From the NCBI GenBank assembly GCA_017508485.1, contig JAFVYV010000012.1:91679-155678 (forward strand): a stretch of DNA of 64,000 nt, written 5' to 3'. The position numbers and the translations under genes were made by a program. Shown here one piece after another: positions 1 to 7,053 of the stretch. Source of the DNA: Clostridia bacterium. GTDB taxonomy: Bacteria > Bacillota > Clostridia > Christensenellales > Borkfalkiaceae. Position 1 is the stretch's first letter. Each line of letters begins with the position of its first letter. Below the pieces are notes generated by a model that saw nothing but the letters and a program-made list of their open reading frames with translations, did not search any database and was not told where the DNA came from.

Positions 1-1
1 T

Positions 2-778
2 GCGCTTGAAACTATCGTTAAATATAGAGAAGTTGGTAAAATTATTATCGGCATTGAATCAAACAAAAAGGCTGAAATTTTATCAATGAAAAAAATGGCA
101 GACCAAATTGACTTTGATATAGAAGTTAGGGTTTTACCAAGCGTTTACCCACAAGGTGGCGAAAAGGTTTTAATTTACAACACAACTAGAAAAGAAGTGC
201 CAGTAGGCAAACTTCCTATAGACGTTGGCGTTGTAGTTGTTAACTGTACAACCCTTGCCGTTATCGGTGAATATATCAAAACGGGTAAACCACTCACTTC
301 AAAGTGCGTAACCGTTGCAGGTGGCGCAGTAAAAGACCCACACAACGTAATTGCACCTATCGGTACGCCTGTTAGCGAACTTATAGATGCTTGTGGTGGT
401 TTAGTTACTGAACCTAAAAAGGTTATTTACGGTGGACCTATGATGGGCGTTACCGTGGCTGATATAAACGAACCTATTCTAAAAAATAGCAACGCAGTTC
501 TTGTTTTAGATAAAAAGGAAGCAAAAATGCCAAAAACAACAAACTGTATCCGTTGTGGTAGATGTGCCACCGTTTGTCCGTTTAGGTTAATCCCTGCAGC
601 AATTCAACACGCGTACGAAAAGAAAGACGTTGAAAAGTTAAAAGTCTTTTCTGTAAACGCTTGTATGGAATGTGGTACTTGTAATTACGTTTGCCCTGCA
701 AATAGACAGTTAGTTCAAACTAATAAACTTGCAAAGGCATTATTAAAAGAAGAAGGAAAGGAGGAAGGAAATGAGTAA
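2..778 (+). CDS. rnfC: Electron transport complex subunit RnfC (C-terminal part)
   Basis: This is the 3' portion of rnfC; the frame is open to the left edge, so the N-terminus lies outside. RnfC is the peripheral Fe-S subunit of the Rnf ferredoxin:NAD+ oxidoreductase and is thought to take part in NAD(H) chemistry at the cytoplasmic face. The fragment shows the end of the flavin/NAD domain, a soluble ligand-binding beta-grasp region, and two [4Fe-4S] motifs, CIRCGRCATVCP and CMECGTCNYVCP, near the C-terminus. It overlaps rnfD by 8 bases, with an AAGGAGG-type ribosome site inside its last codons, so the two are cotranscribed. Family identity is clear. Confidence 0.95.
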   Translation, partial: ALETIVKYREVGKIIIGIESNKKAEILSMKKMADQIDFDIEVRVLPSVYPQGGEKVLIYNTTRKEVPVGKLPIDVGVVVVNCTTLAVIGEYIKTGKPLTSKCVTVAGGAVKDPHNVIAPIGTPVSELIDACGGLVTEPKKVIYGGPMMGVTVADINEPILKNSNAVLVLDKKEAKMPKTTNCIRCGRCATVCPFRLIPAAIQHAYEKKDVEKLKVFSVNACMECGTCNYVCPANRQLVQTNKLAKALLKEEGKEEGNE

Positions 779-1697
779 GTTAACAGTTTCAGTTTCTCCT
801 CACATACATAGTGGAAGAACGACTACAAAAATAATGTTAGACGTTATAATTGCTTTACTTCCTGCAACGATTGCTGGGGTAGTAATTTTTGGACTTCGTG
901 CATTATTAGTTATCGGCGTAACGGTTGGCGCATCAGTTGGTTTTGAAGCGTTATTTAACCTAATCGTAAAAAGAAAACAAACTATAGGGGACTTAAGTGC
1001 AATCGTAACAGGTTTACTTTTAGCGCTTAACCTACCTGCAAATATTCCTATTTGGCAATGTGTAATAGGTGCGTTGTTTGCAATAATTATCGTTAAGTGT
1101 TTATTCGGTGGTCTTGGCTACAACCCAGTTAACCCTGCAATTACTGCAAGAGTATTTATGTTAATTGCGTTTGGTTCAATGGCAAAGGGTGCTTTCCCTA
1201 CTATCGTTGACACGGTTGCAACTTCAACACCACTTAGCGCAGAAACAATGCCAAAACTACTTGACCTATTCTTAGGCGTTCACGGTGGCGCTATTGGTGA
1301 AACGTGCGCCCTAGCACTACTTGTTGGTGGAATTTATCTTTTAGTTAGAAGGGTTATCAGTTGGGAAATTCCAGTTAGTTTTATTCTAACGGTATTTGTG
1401 TTCGCTTTCTTTAAGGAAGGTTTTGATTTTACACTTGCCCTTTCACAAGTGTTAGCAGGTGGCGTAATGATAGGTGCTTTCTTTATGGCAACCGACTACG
1501 TTACTTCACCATCAACCTTATTTGGTAAGTTAATTTTTGGTGTTTTAATCGGTTTAATAACTTCACTTATTAGATATTTTGGCTCATATCCAGAAGGCGT
1601 ATCTTTTGCAATTCTATTTGCAAACATTTTAGTTCCTTACATCAACGTTTGGACAAGACGCAGAGTTTTTGGTACGGGGGTAAAGGGAAATGAATAA
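771..1697 (+). CDS. rnfD: Electron transport complex membrane subunit RnfD
   Basis: This integral membrane subunit of Rnf is 308 residues long with about nine hydrophobic segments, normal for RnfD/NqrB-type proteins. The family carries a covalently bound FMN on a threonine placed by an ApbE-type transferase. The matching site here is the stretch VDTVATSTPLS, with Thr153 the probable attachment residue; this follows from family knowledge, not from direct proof. An ApbE gene sits about 5 kb downstream. The start lies in the rnfC overlap with an excellent Shine-Dalgarno site, and the 3' end overlaps rnfG by 8 bases, showing tight translational coupling. Confidence 0.95.
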   Translation: MSKLTVSVSPHIHSGRTTTKIMLDVIIALLPATIAGVVIFGLRALLVIGVTVGASVGFEALFNLIVKRKQTIGDLSAIVTGLLLALNLPANIPIWQCVIGALFAIIIVKCLFGGLGYNPVNPAITARVFMLIAFGSMAKGAFPTIVDTVATSTPLSAETMPKLLDLFLGVHGGAIGETCALALLVGGIYLLVRRVISWEIPVSFILTVFVFAFFKEGFDFTLALSQVLAGGVMIGAFFMATDYVTSPSTLFGKLIFGVLIGLITSLIRYFGSYPEGVSFAILFANILVPYINVWTRRRVFGTGVKGNE

Positions 1698-2964
1698 ATC
1701 AATTAAAAGCACTTTATCTTTAGTTATCATTTGTGCAGGTATGGCGCTACTAATTGCGTTAGCAAATATGATAACTGCACCAATTATTAAGAAAAATGAA
1801 GAAGCAAAAGCAAACGAAGCTTTACTTCAAGTAATGCCTGACGGCGCAGGATTTGAAAAATTAGACCTAAAAACCTTTAGTAACCTACCAACTACTGTTG
1901 AAGAAGGTTACAAAGAAACTTCTGGCAAAGGTTTTGTTGTAAAGGTAAGAGTAAAAGGTTTTAACCCTAACCTTGTTTTAATGGTTGGCGTTAATATTGA
2001 TGAAACAATTTCTGGTGCAGTTTGTTTAAGTTCAGAAGAAACCCCTTCAGTTACAATGGGTGCTGAAAAAACTTACGGCGAAAGTTTTATCGGCAAAAAA
2101 GAAACGGAAATTGACAGCGTAAACGCAATTGCAGGTGCATCTTATACGACTGACGGTTATAAAGAAGCATTAAAAATTGCAATCAACGTATCAAAGGTTT
2201 TTGCAGGTGGCTCAGCCGACTTTAGAACGGAAGAAGAAAAACTTCAAGACGCGTTAAAGGAAGTTTTACCAGGTACGACAAGTTTTGAAAAGGTGTTTAT
2301 CGTTGAAGTAATTGACGAAAGCATTGACGCAATTTATAAAGCAGATAACGATAAAGGTTACGTTGTAATAATCGGCGAACAATTTATCGGTGTTAACGGT
2401 GAAGGCGTTTGCGTAAGCGAAGTAGAAGATACGGTTAAAACTTTAGCAGAAAACACAGTTTCTATTATAAGCACAACTACTACGGTTGATATTGACTTAA
2501 CTACTTACGCTAACTTGCCACAAGAATTAGTTTGGGCAAAGAAGACTGCAACCGGCAACTATATCGTTCAAGTTAAGGGCGACGGCTTCTCTATAAACAA
2601 CTACTACGGAAAAGATAAAAAGGAAATTTTAGTTAACCTTTCATTAACTAAAGACGGAAAGGTTATTGACTGTTATACTTATGACCACGGAGAATCAGCA
2701 AACTACGGTGATGCTTGTGGAAAAGAAGATTTCTACGGTCAATTTGACGGAATGACAGAAAGCGACCTACCAAGTCTAAACGATATTCCTGATTTAGTAG
2801 ATGGCGGACACGGTCCTGAATATACAGAACAACCTGCCGTTAAAGACGTTTTAGATGATTATATTGACGTTATCGGTGGCGCAACAATCACTACAAGAGG
2901 CTACGTAAGAGCAGTTTTATATGCCTTTGAATCAGTTAAGATTTTTGAAGGGGGACTAATCTAA
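1690..2964 (+). CDS. rnfG: Rnf subunit RnfG, enlarged, with a second FMN-binding-like domain
   Basis: RnfG is the extracytoplasmic flavoprotein subunit of Rnf, normally about 180-210 residues with one covalent FMN on the Thr of an S/T-G-A-T motif. This protein has 424 residues. After an N-terminal membrane anchor (about residues 8-30) it contains two related units. The first ends in NAIAGASYTTDGY (Ser151 where Thr is usual) and the second in DVIGGATITTRGY (Thr399). Both are followed by a similar amphipathic helix. It therefore looks like an internal duplication, with a canonical flavinylation site only in the second copy. It is coupled to rnfD upstream and overlaps the rnfE start by one base. 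Confidence 0.92.
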   Translation: MNKSIKSTLSLVIICAGMALLIALANMITAPIIKKNEEAKANEALLQVMPDGAGFEKLDLKTFSNLPTTVEEGYKETSGKGFVVKVRVKGFNPNLVLMVGVNIDETISGAVCLSSEETPSVTMGAEKTYGESFIGKKETEIDSVNAIAGASYTTDGYKEALKIAINVSKVFAGGSADFRTEEEKLQDALKEVLPGTTSFEKVFIVEVIDESIDAIYKADNDKGYVVIIGEQFIGVNGEGVCVSEVEDTVKTLAENTVSIISTTTTVDIDLTTYANLPQELVWAKKTATGNYIVQVKGDGFSINNYYGKDKKEILVNLSLTKDGKVIDCYTYDHGESANYGDACGKEDFYGQFDGMTESDLPSLNDIPDLVDGGHGPEYTEQPAVKDVLDDYIDVIGGATITTRGYVRAVLYAFESVKIFEGGLI

Positions 2965-3653
2965 TGAATAAAAATAGTAATATGACCATCTTCTTAAAAG
3001 GTATATTAAAAGAAAACCCAGTTTTCGTTTTAATTTTAGGTACTTGCCCAACTTTAGCAGTAACAAGCACGGTAACGGGTGCGTTTGGTATGGGTATTGC
3101 AGCGCTAATCGTTTTAGTATGTTCTAACGTGTTAGTATCATTACTTAGAAAGGTTATTCCTGATAGTGTAAGAATTCCTTGCTACATAGTTGTTATCGCA
3201 GGATTCGTTACTATAGTTCAAATGTTTATTAAAGCATACTTCCCTGAAATTGACGCACTACTTGGCGTATATTTACCACTAATTACGGTAAACTGTATTA
3301 TTTTAGGTAGAGCAGAAATGTTCGCAGGTAAAAACACGGTAGGCAAGTCTGCTTTAGACGGACTTGGCATGGGTATCGGTTTTACGATTGCTATGCTAAT
3401 GATGTCAATTATTCGTGAAGTGTTTGGTAACGCAAGTTTTGCAGGAATTGCAATTCCTTTCTTAGAACCTTACAAAATAGGCTTTTTAACAAGTGCCCCT
3501 GGTGGACTACTTGTTTACGGATTATTGATTGCTTTAGTTTACGTTATAACTAAAGGCAAAGCACCACTAAAAAAGAGTTTTTCTTGCGAAGGTTGTCCTT
3601 CAAAAGAACATTGTCAAACGGGTGCTTGTGAAGTAAAAGGAGGTAACGACTAA
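2964..3653 (+). CDS. rnfE: Electron transport complex membrane subunit RnfE
   Basis: RnfE is one of the two homologous six-helix subunits (RnfA/RnfE) that form the membrane core of Rnf and hold an Fe-S centre between them. The protein has 229 residues and six hydrophobic segments, with the family stretches TLAVTSTVTGAFGMG and YLPLITVNCIILGRAE. The hydrophilic C-terminal tail carries four cysteines (CEGCPSKEHCQTGAC); such tails occur in some clostridial RnfE proteins, but their function is not known to me. The gene starts on the last base of the rnfG stop and ends in a TAATG overlap with rnfA. Confidence 0.95.
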   Translation: MNKNSNMTIFLKGILKENPVFVLILGTCPTLAVTSTVTGAFGMGIAALIVLVCSNVLVSLLRKVIPDSVRIPCYIVVIAGFVTIVQMFIKAYFPEIDALLGVYLPLITVNCIILGRAEMFAGKNTVGKSALDGLGMGIGFTIAMLMMSIIREVFGNASFAGIAIPFLEPYKIGFLTSAPGGLLVYGLLIALVYVITKGKAPLKKSFSCEGCPSKEHCQTGACEVKGGND

Positions 3654-4252
3654 TGGAAGTTTTTAAGAGTTTAGTTGTAATTTTACTTTCAGCCGTATTC
3701 GTTAACAACTACGTTTTAAGTAGATTTTTAGGTATTTGTCCTTTCCTTGGCGTATCTAAAAAGTTAAATCAATCAACGGGTATGGGTATTGCAGTTATTA
3801 TAGTTATGCTACTTGCAACTGCAGTTACTTGGCCTATTCAACACTTTGTTTTAGACAAGCTTGGCCTTGGCTATATGCAAACCATAGTATTTATTTTGGT
3901 TATTGCAGCATTAGTTCAAATGCTTGAGTTAATACTTAAAAAAGTATCACCATCACTTCATCAAGGATTAGGCGTGTACCTACCTTTAATTACGACCAAC
4001 TGTGCAGTTTTAGGTGTTGCTATCAACAATATTTTAGACGGCTACAACTTCTTAGAATCAATGGTAAACTCACTTGGCGTAGGATTAGGATTTTTACTTG
4101 CAATGGTACTATTCTCTGGACTTCGTTCACGCATTGATGAAACGGACGTTCCAAAACCATTTAAGGGTATTGCTTTAACGCTAATAGCAGCATCATTTAT
4201 CTCTTTAGCGTTTATGGGCTTTGCCGGTATCGTTGAAAATATTTTCGCATAG
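3653..4252 (+). CDS. rnfA: Electron transport complex membrane subunit RnfA
   Basis: RnfA is the partner of RnfE in the Rnf membrane core, expected to have inverted topology relative to it. It has 199 residues, the usual size, with six hydrophobic helices and the signatures NNYVLSRFLGICPFLG and GVYLPLITTNCAVLG; the cysteines in these motifs are the predicted ligands of the intramembrane Fe-S cluster. Its start overlaps the rnfE stop (TAATG). A 14-base gap with an AGGGGG ribosome site leads to rnfB. Confidence 0.96.
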   Translation: MEVFKSLVVILLSAVFVNNYVLSRFLGICPFLGVSKKLNQSTGMGIAVIIVMLLATAVTWPIQHFVLDKLGLGYMQTIVFILVIAALVQMLELILKKVSPSLHQGLGVYLPLITTNCAVLGVAINNILDGYNFLESMVNSLGVGLGFLLAMVLFSGLRSRIDETDVPKPFKGIALTLIAASFISLAFMGFAGIVENIFA

Positions 4253-4266
4253 GGGGTATATTAAAA

Positions 4267-5106
4267 ATGGAATTTGATTATATTGCCGTTTTAATAGCCT
4301 TTGGCGTAGTTGCTGCCGTTGGTTTAGTGCTTGGCATAATACTTTCACTAATTTCACACTTCTTTAGCGTTAAAGAAGATGAAACGGTTAAAAAGGTGCG
4401 TGAGTGCCTACCTGGTATCAACTGTGGTGCTTGTGGTTATAAAGGTTGTGACGACTATGCGTTAGCAGTCGCTAAAGGAAAGGCAAAGGTAAACCTTTGT
4501 ATTCCTGGCGCAGATGACGTTGCAAAACAACTTGCAGATATTTTAGGTGTAGAAGCAGAAAAAATAAAGGACGTTGTTGCTTTCGTTCATTGTAACGGAA
4601 ACTGTACGGCAACTGAAAATAAAGCAGATTACGAAGGCTTATCAACTTGTAAAGCAGTTACAACTTTATACAAAGGACCAACTGCTTGTGCTTATTCTTG
4701 TTTAGGGCTTGGCGACTGTGCAAAAGCCTGTCCAAACAACGCAATTTGCTTAAAAGACGGTATTGCTCACGTAGACACAAGCCGTTGCGTAGGTTGTAAA
4801 GTTTGCGTGGCTACTTGTCCTAAAGGTATTATTTCGATGGTTCCACAACACACGGAAGCGGCCGTTATGTGTTCTAACAAGGAAAAGGGCGCAGATGCAA
4901 GAAAGAACTGTAAAAACGCTTGTATCGGTTGCAAAAAGTGTGAAAAGGTTTGCCCAACTGGTGCAATTACCGTTAAAGATAACCTTGCTAGTATTGATTA
5001 CGACAAGTGTAGTTTCTGCTTAGCGTGTATGGAAAATTGCGTTACGGGATGCTTAAAGAAGGTTTACTTCCCTGACCTAGAAAAGCCTTTTAAACCTAAT
5101 AATTAA
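4267..5106 (+). CDS. rnfB: Electron transport complex ferredoxin-like subunit RnfB
   Basis: RnfB is believed to accept electrons from reduced ferredoxin. The 279-residue protein has one N-terminal membrane helix, then the four-cysteine motif CLPGINCGACGYKGC, which binds the RnfB-specific [4Fe-4S] cluster. Downstream are several ferredoxin-type cysteine clusters, including CVGCKVCVATCP, CIGCKKCEKVCP and CSFCLACMENC. It is the last canonical rnf gene. Only 11 bases separate it from the NusG domain II gene, so the transcript very likely continues. Confidence 0.96.
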   Translation: MEFDYIAVLIAFGVVAAVGLVLGIILSLISHFFSVKEDETVKKVRECLPGINCGACGYKGCDDYALAVAKGKAKVNLCIPGADDVAKQLADILGVEAEKIKDVVAFVHCNGNCTATENKADYEGLSTCKAVTTLYKGPTACAYSCLGLGDCAKACPNNAICLKDGIAHVDTSRCVGCKVCVATCPKGIISMVPQHTEAAVMCSNKEKGADARKNCKNACIGCKKCEKVCPTGAITVKDNLASIDYDKCSFCLACMENCVTGCLKKVYFPDLEKPFKPNN

Positions 5107-5117
5107 AGGATAAATAA

Positions 5118-5519
5118 ATGGAAAAAAACAATGCGCCCACCGTTTTTGGTGGGCGAAAACTTAAAAACGACCTAATCTTTATTATAGCGCTTATCGTTAT
5201 TTTGGTATGCGTAGGGTTAGGCGTTTATTTTTTTAGAAAGCCGGGAGATACCGTTAAAGTTTTAGTTGACGGAAAACTTTACGGCACTTATTCTTTAAAA
5301 GAAGAAAGAGAAGTTGAAATTAAAATAGGTGATAACCTTAATATTTTAGTTATAAAAGATGGGACTGTAGATATGATTAACGCAAGTTGCAGAGATGGTA
5401 TTTGCGTTAAACATAGACCGATTAGCAAAAATGGTGAAACGATTACTTGTTTACCAAACAAGGTATCGGTTGTCGTAGAAAAAACGAGTGAAAAAGGGGA
5501 CGTTGACACCACCGTTTAA
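5118..5519 (+). CDS. NusG domain II family membrane-anchored protein (EetA-like)
   Basis: A 133-residue protein with one N-terminal membrane helix (about residues 18-38) and an extracytoplasmic NusG domain II fold. The family hallmark is the cysteine region around ASCRDGICVKHRPISK and the later TCLPNKVSVVV. It is not the transcription factor NusG. From the literature as I recall it, proteins of this family (EetA in Listeria) sit next to a Hpre_diP_synt_I family membrane protein (EetB) in flavin-based extracellular electron transfer loci, and both also occur beside rnf operons. The same pair follows here, 9 bases apart. The biochemical role is unknown. Confidence 0.85.
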   Translation: MEKNNAPTVFGGRKLKNDLIFIIALIVILVCVGLGVYFFRKPGDTVKVLVDGKLYGTYSLKEEREVEIKIGDNLNILVIKDGTVDMINASCRDGICVKHRPISKNGETITCLPNKVSVVVEKTSEKGDVDTTV

Positions 5520-5528
5520 GGAGATTTT

Positions 5529-6035
5529 ATGAAGACTACAAGAAAGATTGCATATTTAGGTATTTGTACCACTATTGCGCTTGTTTTAGCATACGTAGAA
5601 TCACTTATACCACCTATTTTTTCTGCCGTGCCAGGTATAAAAATGGGGCTACCTAACGTTGTTATCGTCTTCGTTTTGTATAAATTTAAGGCAAGGGACG
5701 CAATAATAGTTTCACTACTTAGAATAGGCATTGTAACCTTATTATTTGGCAACGTTATGACACTAGCATATAGCGTTTCAGGTGCAGTTTTATCACTTGC
5801 CGGTATGATTTTACTTAAAAAATTAGACTTTTTAAGCATAATCGGTGTATCAGTTGTTGGTGCAATTTTACATAACGCAGGTCAAATTATAATGGCAATG
5901 ATACTACTTTCTACTGCAGAAATTGGTTACTATTTAATAGTTTTAGCAATAACTGGCGCAATTTCAGGCGTTTTAGTAGGGCTTTTAGGTGGAATTTTAG
6001 TAAAAAGGCTTAAAGATAAGACTAGTGAAGAGTAA
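5529..6035 (+). CDS. Gx transporter / heptaprenyl diphosphate synthase component I family membrane protein (EetB-like)
   Basis: A 168-residue protein with about five hydrophobic helices. It matches the small membrane family often labelled heptaprenyl diphosphate synthase component I or Gx transporter; the stretches ESLIPPIFSAVPGIKMGLPN and GAILHNAGQ are typical. No prenyl synthase catalytic Asp-rich motif is present, so the enzyme name is probably a misnomer. It follows the NusG domain II gene with an AAGGAG site and is likely the last gene of the rnf transcript. By context it may be the membrane partner of that protein in electron transfer to or from surface flavoproteins; this is inference. 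Confidence 0.82.
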   Translation: MKTTRKIAYLGICTTIALVLAYVESLIPPIFSAVPGIKMGLPNVVIVFVLYKFKARDAIIVSLLRIGIVTLLFGNVMTLAYSVSGAVLSLAGMILLKKLDFLSIIGVSVVGAILHNAGQIIMAMILLSTAEIGYYLIVLAITGAISGVLVGLLGGILVKRLKDKTSEE

Positions 6036-6050
6036 TTTATAATAAAAATA

Positions 6051-6080
6051 TTGACAGTATTATATATCGTACTGTATAAT
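6051..6080 (+). promoter_or_regulatory. Sigma-A-type promoter with overlapping inverted repeat, upstream of the lipoprotein gene
   Basis: TTGACA (6051-6056) and TATAAT (6075-6080) are both perfect consensus, 18 bases apart. A perfect inverted repeat ACAGTA-N10-TACTGT (6054-6059 and 6070-6075) overlaps the -35 and touches the -10, the arrangement expected of a repressor operator. The regulator is not identified. Confidence 0.72.
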
Positions 6081-6124
6081 AAAATTACAATTAAAAATAA
6101 AAATCCAAGATAAGGAGAAAAAAG

Positions 6125-6985
6125 ATGAAAAAGATTATTTCAATTCTTTTAGGGGTTATACTTTCTTGTACACTTCTTGCATTCGTTGGCTGTAAAACTC
6201 CTACTTACAAATTTGGCGCAGGTGTTTATAGCATCGCTGAAGAAAAGAGAGGGGCTGTAGAAGTTGCTTCTAACGCTGCTGCAGTTATTCTTGAAGACGA
6301 CAAAATTGTTGCCGTTGCATTAGATACTGCTGCCTACACAAACAAAGATGGCGAAACGTTAACCGACCTTAGAACTAAGGGCGAAAAGAAGGACGACTAC
6401 GGTATGGCTACTGCTGCAAAAGGCAACTGGTACGTTCAAGTTGAATTCTTTAAAGAATTAGTTATTGGTAAAACTATTGATGAAGTTAAGGCTTTAATGG
6501 CAAGTGACGGTTACGGTACTGACGTTGTTAAAGCTGGTTGTACAATTCTTATCAACGGTTTCGTAGGCGCTATTGAAAACGCAGTTAAAAACGCAGTTGA
6601 AGCTGACGTTAAGGGTGCAACTGTTAAGGTTGCTACTTTCGTTGAAGCAAAAGCTGGTGCTGCTGACGTTTACTTTGCAATGGCTGCTACCAACAATGCT
6701 GGTAAGATTCTTGCTAACGTATCTGACTGTGTACAAACTAAGTTCAACACAGCAGTTGGCGAAGTATTAAGTAAGAGACAAAAGGGCGATAACTACGGTA
6801 TGGCTTCTGCTCCTAAGGGTGACTGGTATAAACAAGCCGACTTCTTTGACGGTTTAGTTATCGGTAAGGCTGCTGGCGAAGTTAACGCATTAGTTGGTAA
6901 CGACGGTTACGGTACAGACGTTGTTAAGGCTGGTTGTACAATTGCTATTACTGGTATGGTTGGCGCAGTAGCAAAACTTGCTTAA
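6125..6985 (+). CDS. Two-repeat lipoprotein, possible flavinylated electron carrier
   Basis: A 286-residue protein with a signal peptide and lipobox-like end (Cys23), so probably anchored outside the membrane. It consists of two homologous units, about residues 37-155 and 168-284. Each contains a DDYGM/DNYGM-type segment followed by GNWY/GDWY, then a conserved region ending GYGTDVVKAGCTI. The D-x-V-K-A-G-C-T-I ending resembles the D-x-V-S-G-A-T-I flavinylation motif of FMN-binding proteins, which would make Thr140 and Thr272 candidate FMN sites. Own consensus promoter, own terminator, and a GCT/GGT-rich codon choice like that of ppdK all suggest high expression. The next gene is ApbE. The flavin-binding role is inference; it could be another type of binding lipoprotein. 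Confidence 0.7.
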   Translation: MKKIISILLGVILSCTLLAFVGCKTPTYKFGAGVYSIAEEKRGAVEVASNAAAVILEDDKIVAVALDTAAYTNKDGETLTDLRTKGEKKDDYGMATAAKGNWYVQVEFFKELVIGKTIDEVKALMASDGYGTDVVKAGCTILINGFVGAIENAVKNAVEADVKGATVKVATFVEAKAGAADVYFAMAATNNAGKILANVSDCVQTKFNTAVGEVLSKRQKGDNYGMASAPKGDWYKQADFFDGLVIGKAAGEVNALVGNDGYGTDVVKAGCTIAITGMVGAVAKLA

Positions 6986-7011
6986 TTAAAAAAGTAAAAT
7001 TAAATTAAAAG

Positions 7012-7041
7012 AAAAGTGGGAGAGTTTATCTCCCATTTTTT
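7012..7041 (+). terminator. Rho-independent terminator after the lipoprotein gene
   Basis: TGGGAGA (7017-7023) pairs with TCTCCCA (7029-7035) across a 5-base loop, extended by A/T pairs and followed by a T run. It separates the strongly transcribed lipoprotein gene from apbE. Confidence 0.85.
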
Positions 7042-7053
7042 GACTAAAGAGTT

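Noticed and set aside
5288..5512. Minus-strand frame opposite the NusG domain II gene
   Set aside because: It is antisense to a well-supported gene, lacks a ribosome site, and shows no family pattern.
5516..5839. Minus-strand frame of 107 codons opposite the Gx-transporter-like gene
   Set aside because: Shadow of a conserved membrane protein gene with no start signal.
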